Positions 58,550 to 64,000 of a DNA stretch of 64,000 nt are shown piece by piece (position 1 is the first letter of the stretch; every line of letters begins with the position of its first letter). Where the stretch lies: positions 21,971-85,970 of the forward strand of contig JAMKCH010001606.1 of the NCBI GenBank assembly GCA_023653785.1, written 5' to 3'. The notes beneath the pieces are model-generated. The model was given only the letters and a program-made list of their open reading frames with translations. It was not told where the DNA came from and searched no databases. The DNA is from Ophioderma brevispina (Eukaryota > Echinodermata > Ophiuroidea > Amphilepidida > Ophiodermatidae). Position numbers and translations under genes: made by a program.

Positions 58550-60530
58550 AAGGAATTCCTTGTGTGCCTTTAAAATTTCGTCGGCATCAACATCGGACTC
58601 CCACCCTCCAGTTTCATTTGTCATTACACCAAAAACGATACCCCCATTGACCTCCTTGACCGTGAATAATTTTGAGACATGTTGTGACACTTTACACATT
58701 TCGGCACTCTAGAAACAAGGAAAATTGCAAGTAAACAAAAGGGGGGCTTGGGGGGCAGGGGAAATGATAATAATATATATGGGTAAACACCTAAAAGGGG
58801 AAAGGGGAATAGTAGTTAGGCGCACCCGAAAGGAGGATAAGGAGGGGGACGATAGGGAAAAAGGGGGAATCTCTTTCCCCTCACCCAATAAATTTAAAAA
58901 TCCCGACACAACACCCCCAACTTAAAAGTATTCAAGTCAAACTAAAATCAAAGGTTTCTAACCCCATTTTGACTATGAATGACCCCTGATTGACCTTGTC
59001 AGTGACTTTTAACAATTTTGGCATCAACAATCGACCCTGCCTTCCAAGTTTGTCTGGATGACAACAAAGTTTACCCTTTTGTCTCCTTTGACCTTGGAAT
59101 GGACCCCTGATGACCATGTTGTGTGCCCTTTAAGCATTTTTGGCGTTCAAAATCGACCCACCTCCAAGTTTCAAGTCCATAACACCCAGTTTTATCCCAG
59201 TTGACCTCATTTGACCCGATTTGACTTTGATCCACTAACCATACAAATTCGGTCTTCGTAAGGTGAAGGGGCACCCACCCAAGTTTCAGGAAACGTGAGA
59301 CCCCGACTCGAGAAAACAAAAAGGTTAACCTCATTGACTGAATGACCCCTAATGAACCTTGTCCTGACCTTAAAATTTTTCGGCATCAAAAACACCGCCC
59401 CCATCTCCAAGTTCATGTCAATACACAAATGATTACCCCATTTGACCTTATTTGACCGTGAAGGACCCTGATGACCTTGGATTTCCAACTAAACTAACCA
59501 AAAAAAACTCGACGGTCAAGGGGCCACCCCACCCACTCAAGTTTCAGGAACGTGCAACCTCTTGGTCTCTGAGAAACAAACGTTTAACCGCATTGACCTT
59601 GAATGACCCCTAATGACCTTGTCCTGACCTTCAAAATTTTGGGCATAAAAACCGACCCAACCCTCAAGTTTCTTTCCAAGTTTGAGTCCACTAACCAAGA
59701 CAATATCAGTGTAGGATGGTCAAGGGACACCCCACCAAGTTTCCACCTCAGTCTCTGAAGAAAATAGAGGCGGTCCATTTGAATTGTTTGACCGCAAATG
59801 ACTTGATCCACTAAACATACCAAACTCGGTATTCGTTCGGTCAAGGGGAACCCAGTCGCCAACCCAACCAGTTTCAGGACCGTGCGACCCTGGTCTCCGA
59901 GAAAAAAGACGCAGTCCGACACAGAAGATAGGGACCGACCAACGGGATTAATATATAGATAATTTTGCAGACCTTTAACATTTCGGGCATTCAACAATTG
60001 ACCCCACCCGCCAAAATTTCATTCCATTACACCAATGTTTAACCTAATTTGACCTCCTTGACCTTGAATAACCTTTGATCTCATCAACCCAATAAAAACT
60101 TGGGTGGTGGGTGCCCCTTGACCGTACGAAGACCAAGTTTCAGGGAACGTGTGGGACTCTCGGTGCTCCGAGACACCAAGTTTAGCCTCCTTGACCTTGA
60201 AGGACCCCTAATGACCTTGTGTGACCGTTAAATTTCGACATCAACAATTGACCCCACCATCCAAGTTCATGTCCATACACCAATGTTTACCCCATTTGAC
60301 TCTTGAACTTGAATGATCCCTGATGACCTTGGATCCACTAACACATACAAACTCGGTCTTCCGACAGTCAAGGGGCACCCACCTACCAAGTTTATGGAAC
60401 GTGCGGACCCTGGTTTCTGAAAAAAACATGTTTACCCATTGAAATCTTTGACCTTGAATGATCCCGATGACCTTGCCACTAACCATCGAAAGTTGATAGA
60501 CCCGGCCTAGACATCTAACCACTTAGTTCG
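58550..60530. repeat. degenerate ~260-bp satellite with TGACC motifs
   Basis: The units repeat 'aagtttcaggaacgtg', 'gaccttgaatgacccc', 'aatgaccttgtcctgacct', 'tttcggcatcaa', 'atgtccatacaccaatgttt', 'ggatccactaaccatac' and 'ggtcaaggggcaccc'. At least six full or partial units occur, with many small indels and some half-units. Open frames across it (for example 58496-58699 and 59584-59997 on the minus strand) are repeat sequence, not genes. Confidence 0.85.
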
Positions 60531-63500
60531 TGATTGTATGATCCTTGGCCCCATCAGACAGATACACGTGGCCTATCTCCCTTTCTTCTCGTGGTAGATT
60601 GAAAATTTAAAACTTAACGTGGTTGATTAAAACTTAAAGGCCGACTCAGATTTCCTGAGGAGGGCGTCCGCAATTCAAAACAAATAGTGTTTTTTGCCTG
60701 TACATAATGCTTGTCCATACAAATCACTGTGCTGTGAAATGCTAAGCTTAAATCGCATTCATCACTATAGAAAATCACAACTTGTAAAAATTCCGGAGCC
60801 GGAATTTGTGTTATACACAGTATCTTATGGGACGTAATTACTACACATAAATGTTTACTGCATCAAAACGAAACATCCGATCCATCTCATTTCGGAATGT
60901 GCATTTTAGGTTACTATTTCAGTTCTAGTTGACTATTTTTCACATTATTACACAAAAAATAATTTTCGGAAATCTCTGAGTCAGAATTTAAAAGTAACCT
61001 CATGAATCCAAATGTGTTTAATAATTTTTGTTTATATGGAAAAAGGAGGATTATATTAAGAAATATTAATTATGATGAATTTATTGACCTGACTGCCATT
61101 CTGTAGGAACATAAACAACTCATAAAAACATAACAGGGGCACGTTATCGTGGCACCCAGTCCGGGCCCCCAGTAGTGATCTCTAACTCATGTTTTACTGG
61201 GTCGTCGGCTAATGGGCAACCACAGGGGAACCCCAGCTGTTTTTGGCGCGTCTCGTCGATAAAACATCGTAAATTAACGGGCTTGTAACTCGATCTGTTG
61301 GCTCGCTCCGTAACCGGTGTGTGTGTAAATGTTGGGGATCCCATGGCCAAAAGACATACATTCTTGTTTGTTTTCTAGTCGGACATTAGATCGTCATATT
61401 GAGTCTGCTATTGATAATTTCTAATCAAGCAAAAAGCTGAACCATGACGATAAGGATATTAATGAAAATGGAGCATTTGCATCTCGGAAATAAATATGAT
61501 AAACCGGTCTGGGCGAGCATGTGGGAACGAAAATGGGACGTGCGCATGATCTCTACACACTCCAACAGTGCCGTTCACACCAGGTAATAAACAATGAGAC
61601 GTAGAGAGAAGACTGGAAATAACAATGCTCAAAGATACCGATTTTCTTAGAACCTAGTAGACCTGAGACGATATACCACAGATTGAAGAGGAATAAATTT
61701 TACAGCGGAGGAATACTCTATTACGGATTTATAGGCCGAACTTGGGTAGAAATATTTATTACCGTTTTGACCTATTTAGCGCCCTCACTTTCTATTCCCG
61801 AACCTTTGTCGACTTGCAAATCATGTCTAAATTACCGACCTACATTTCGGAGAGGTTCCACTGCTTGAACGGCCCCCACCTTTGTGTTCCCGATTTTTGT
61901 ATTTGTACTAGTATCTTCCGGCGTATTCGCAGGCTAATAATTTAAATTTTTCAAGGTTAGTTAACCACCTGCAAACATGGTAAAGAAATCCACAACTGGA
62001 GCCAAATGTGCGATCAAGCATATTTGAAGAAATAAGCTAGACGGCTACTTCAGGCTACTTCACGCAATTGCTATTGTGCGGACGTCATCCGACATCGTGT
62101 TTGTCCATTTACTGGGAATTTATCCACCATTATAGGCCAATGGTTCGGTGTTGTTAACGGAAAGGAGAGACGATCAAAATAGGGACCACGGCATTAGGTA
62201 GCTGATACACTCGAGAAATAAGGAGTGTAGATTTATGGGATCAATTATCAGTAATAATGGTTACATGTGCCACGTGGACTCTCAAAATATTTGGACATGT
62301 TTGGGCATCAAAGCCCAAATTGCAACCATCTAAAAAAATGCAATATGTCCCTGTTTTATACGTTTCATTGTATTTTTACGAATGTTTTTGATGTAACATT
62401 AAGAAAAATTGGATCTTTGAGACCTCCTGCGAGTCCCATACTATCTATATCCGATGGCGAATGTACAGCGAAATCTGTCATTCATGCATCCGAACTGGTT
62501 CACGTAATATCTTTGTCCAATCACATTAAACAATTCATAATGACTGTTATTTATTCTACGTAGTACTACCTATGAAACATGGACGTACTTTCCTAAAAAA
62601 CAATGCAAAATAGTTCTCCTTCATCATATCATTCATGAAATCAACTTCAATAATGTTGACATTGAGATTTCCAAATTAAATTTGAAGGATGTGACACGCT
62701 TAATTTATGTATGTTTTTGAACGTACGACACTTACCGCATCTCGCTCAACTTGTATTTGCTTGCCTATGGTCCCTAGCGGCCCTGACAAGAACAAGACAA
62801 GGTCAGGTGCGCGATGATCCTGGCACCTGGACCCTCGGCATTCCATGCAATTTATGGTTATACCATTTCTTGTAGGGCGGGAACAATATAATGATGAAAT
62901 TTTCAACATTTTGGTTTATCTAACCATAATAAAAACCTATTAATAACGATTGCTGGGGCAAATAATTACTCATTTACAATTGAATACAAATAGAAACGCC
63001 TGTGGCGCGTGATATGGCTAGGTATTATTTGATAGTCACACTAAACAAAATCGCAAGCCTTTTCCAGAACATGTGGACAGGCATGTGGAGATGGAAACAC
63101 GTGTTAATCAGAGTGCGGAATTTCCCATGAAACATCGAATTTGGTCCTTACCATTTATGAAAGATGGGTCCTTTGTACTAAAAATGTTCCCTGTTATGTT
63201 TTATTTTAATTAGGTTTTTTATTGTCCAATCTCTTTTATCATATTTAAGTCTAAGTATAATAAAAGTTCGCCGACAATTACAGCTAGTACATTAGATTAT
63301 CATTTAGCCGGACATTTTCCCTGCATCAATGCGCTGCGTTATCTATTGCTAGACTGAAGGATCCCCCGATTTTTCAGCGCGGATCGTTTAATCTCCCTTG
63401 GGAGTGGCGCAACTACCATGTAATCATGAGTGTGCCACTTGGGAAGCCTCCGATCAAGCGACAAACGATAAATAGTATATTTACTCTGATACTATTCTGC

Positions 63501-64000
63501 TAACATTTTCAGTAAAATAAATAACATTATTTAAAGTAAAAAGCATTGTGAAGAAGGCTATAGAACCGTATCATGCTCTGTGCTTTTTGTGTTTTTATTT
63601 GTCTGATCCTTAAAAATGAAATGAAATGTAGAAGTTATGTGTAGCTGGCGTGTAGTTTCAGCTTCTAATGGGGATTGTTGCGGTCAAAGTAACGTCGCAA
63701 ACATGTGAGAAAACACGTGCAAATACTACAGCGGGAGAGACCAAGTACGATACAAAATCAATAACAAATCAGTGTGTTTGTGCAGTACTTTTTAACATCA
63801 TCAGTGCTGTTACAAACCTTCCTTCGTGTAACTATACATGTACTTTCTGGCATGAATGAGAATACAGTCGGTGGATTAAAAATTGAACATAGCGGGCCAT
63901 CGGCAGAGGAAAAATCAATTCTATGTAAAGTCGATCTGCTTTGCACTATCTATATGCAAAGAGGATGGTAACAAAACAGGAAATGCCATCTTATTTCGTT
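60531..64000. other. no recognisable gene
   Basis: Short open frames at 61144-61350 (-), 61683-61945 (+), 62267-62563 (+) and 62700-62909 (-) show no known domain. If the first KIF6 coding exons are in this window they could lie here, but I could not find the IFARVKP-type start. No RNA gene or clear mobile element end was seen. Confidence 0.4.

Noticed and set aside
58496..58699. 67-residue minus-strand frame starting MCKVSQHVSKLF
   Set aside because: Lies in a degenerate unit of the 58.5-60.5 kb satellite; the same text recurs in other units without an open frame.
59584..59997. 137-codon minus-strand frame
   Set aside because: Entirely within the satellite array and built from repeated unit text, with no domain.
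62700..62909. Possible RNA gene or exon near a GC-rich patch (CRGSRCQDHRAP)
   Set aside because: No tRNA fold or snRNA motif, and no splice context could be supported.
1..64000. CRISPR, prophage or bacterial operon content
   Set aside because: The repeats are satellites and transposons with irregular spacing; the only gene is a spliced kinesin, so the DNA is eukaryotic.

Overview
This window is animal nuclear DNA and looks like a marine invertebrate, perhaps an echinoderm or hemichordate. The species guess is inference from an axonemal kinesin gene plus a very repeat-rich, AT-rich intron landscape. There are no bacterial-style operons, rRNA or tRNA genes, or CRISPR arrays. Only one gene can be named with confidence. 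A KIF6-type kinesin (kinesin-9 family) lies on the minus strand as at least 15 small exons, from about 54.9 kb (motor domain P-loop side) down to 12.77 kb (C-terminus).

KIF6 layout on the minus strand: motor exons at 54854-54897, 53319-53423, 35098-35206, 33069-33198, 32122-32240, 29536-29622, 28651-28803 and 25815-25901. Neck and coiled-coil exons are at 25041-25154, about 23891-24001, 22540-22717, 16121-16241 and 14563-14698. Tail exons are at 13451-13866 and 12771-12903. The first ~90 residues of the motor and a mid-stalk segment were not found. Splice sites and phases fit throughout, but about half the exons carry one or more small indels. This suggests an unpolished long-read assembly more than a dead gene, though a decaying copy is not excluded. 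Between exons 16121-16241 and 14563-14698 lie two further open, well-spliced candidate exons whose phases would add exactly 141 codons in frame.

The introns and the flank below 12.77 kb are filled with repeats. They hold a short minisatellite with CRE-like sites (5.4 kb), two MITEs (6.07 and 6.48 kb), an ~880-bp higher-order tandem duplication (17.8-19.5 kb), a four-copy satellite (20.1-20.7 kb) and a GGGA-rich purine tract (21.8-22.3 kb). A dispersed repeat family rich in TGACCTTTGACC, which is a DR1 nuclear-receptor motif, recurs across the window.

The 18-kb intron 35.2-53.3 kb holds the most structure. It contains a Jockey-like LINE with an inverted 5' segment and a 13-bp target duplication (35.9-36.8 kb), a 1.6-kb tandem duplication (38.85-42.04 kb), and a Helitron-like element (42.69-45.04 kb) carrying a 0.75-kb palindrome and a 40-bp poly-C run. 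Above 55 kb there is another DR1 repeat, a degenerate ~260-bp satellite with TGACC motifs (58.5-60.5 kb), and sequence in which I recognise no gene.

I did not see a convincing new molecular system such as a defence or mobile gene cluster. The most interesting items are the two-exon KIF6 cassette, the twin-primed LINE, the palindrome-bearing Helitron-like element, and the uneven identity of the 1.6-kb duplication.
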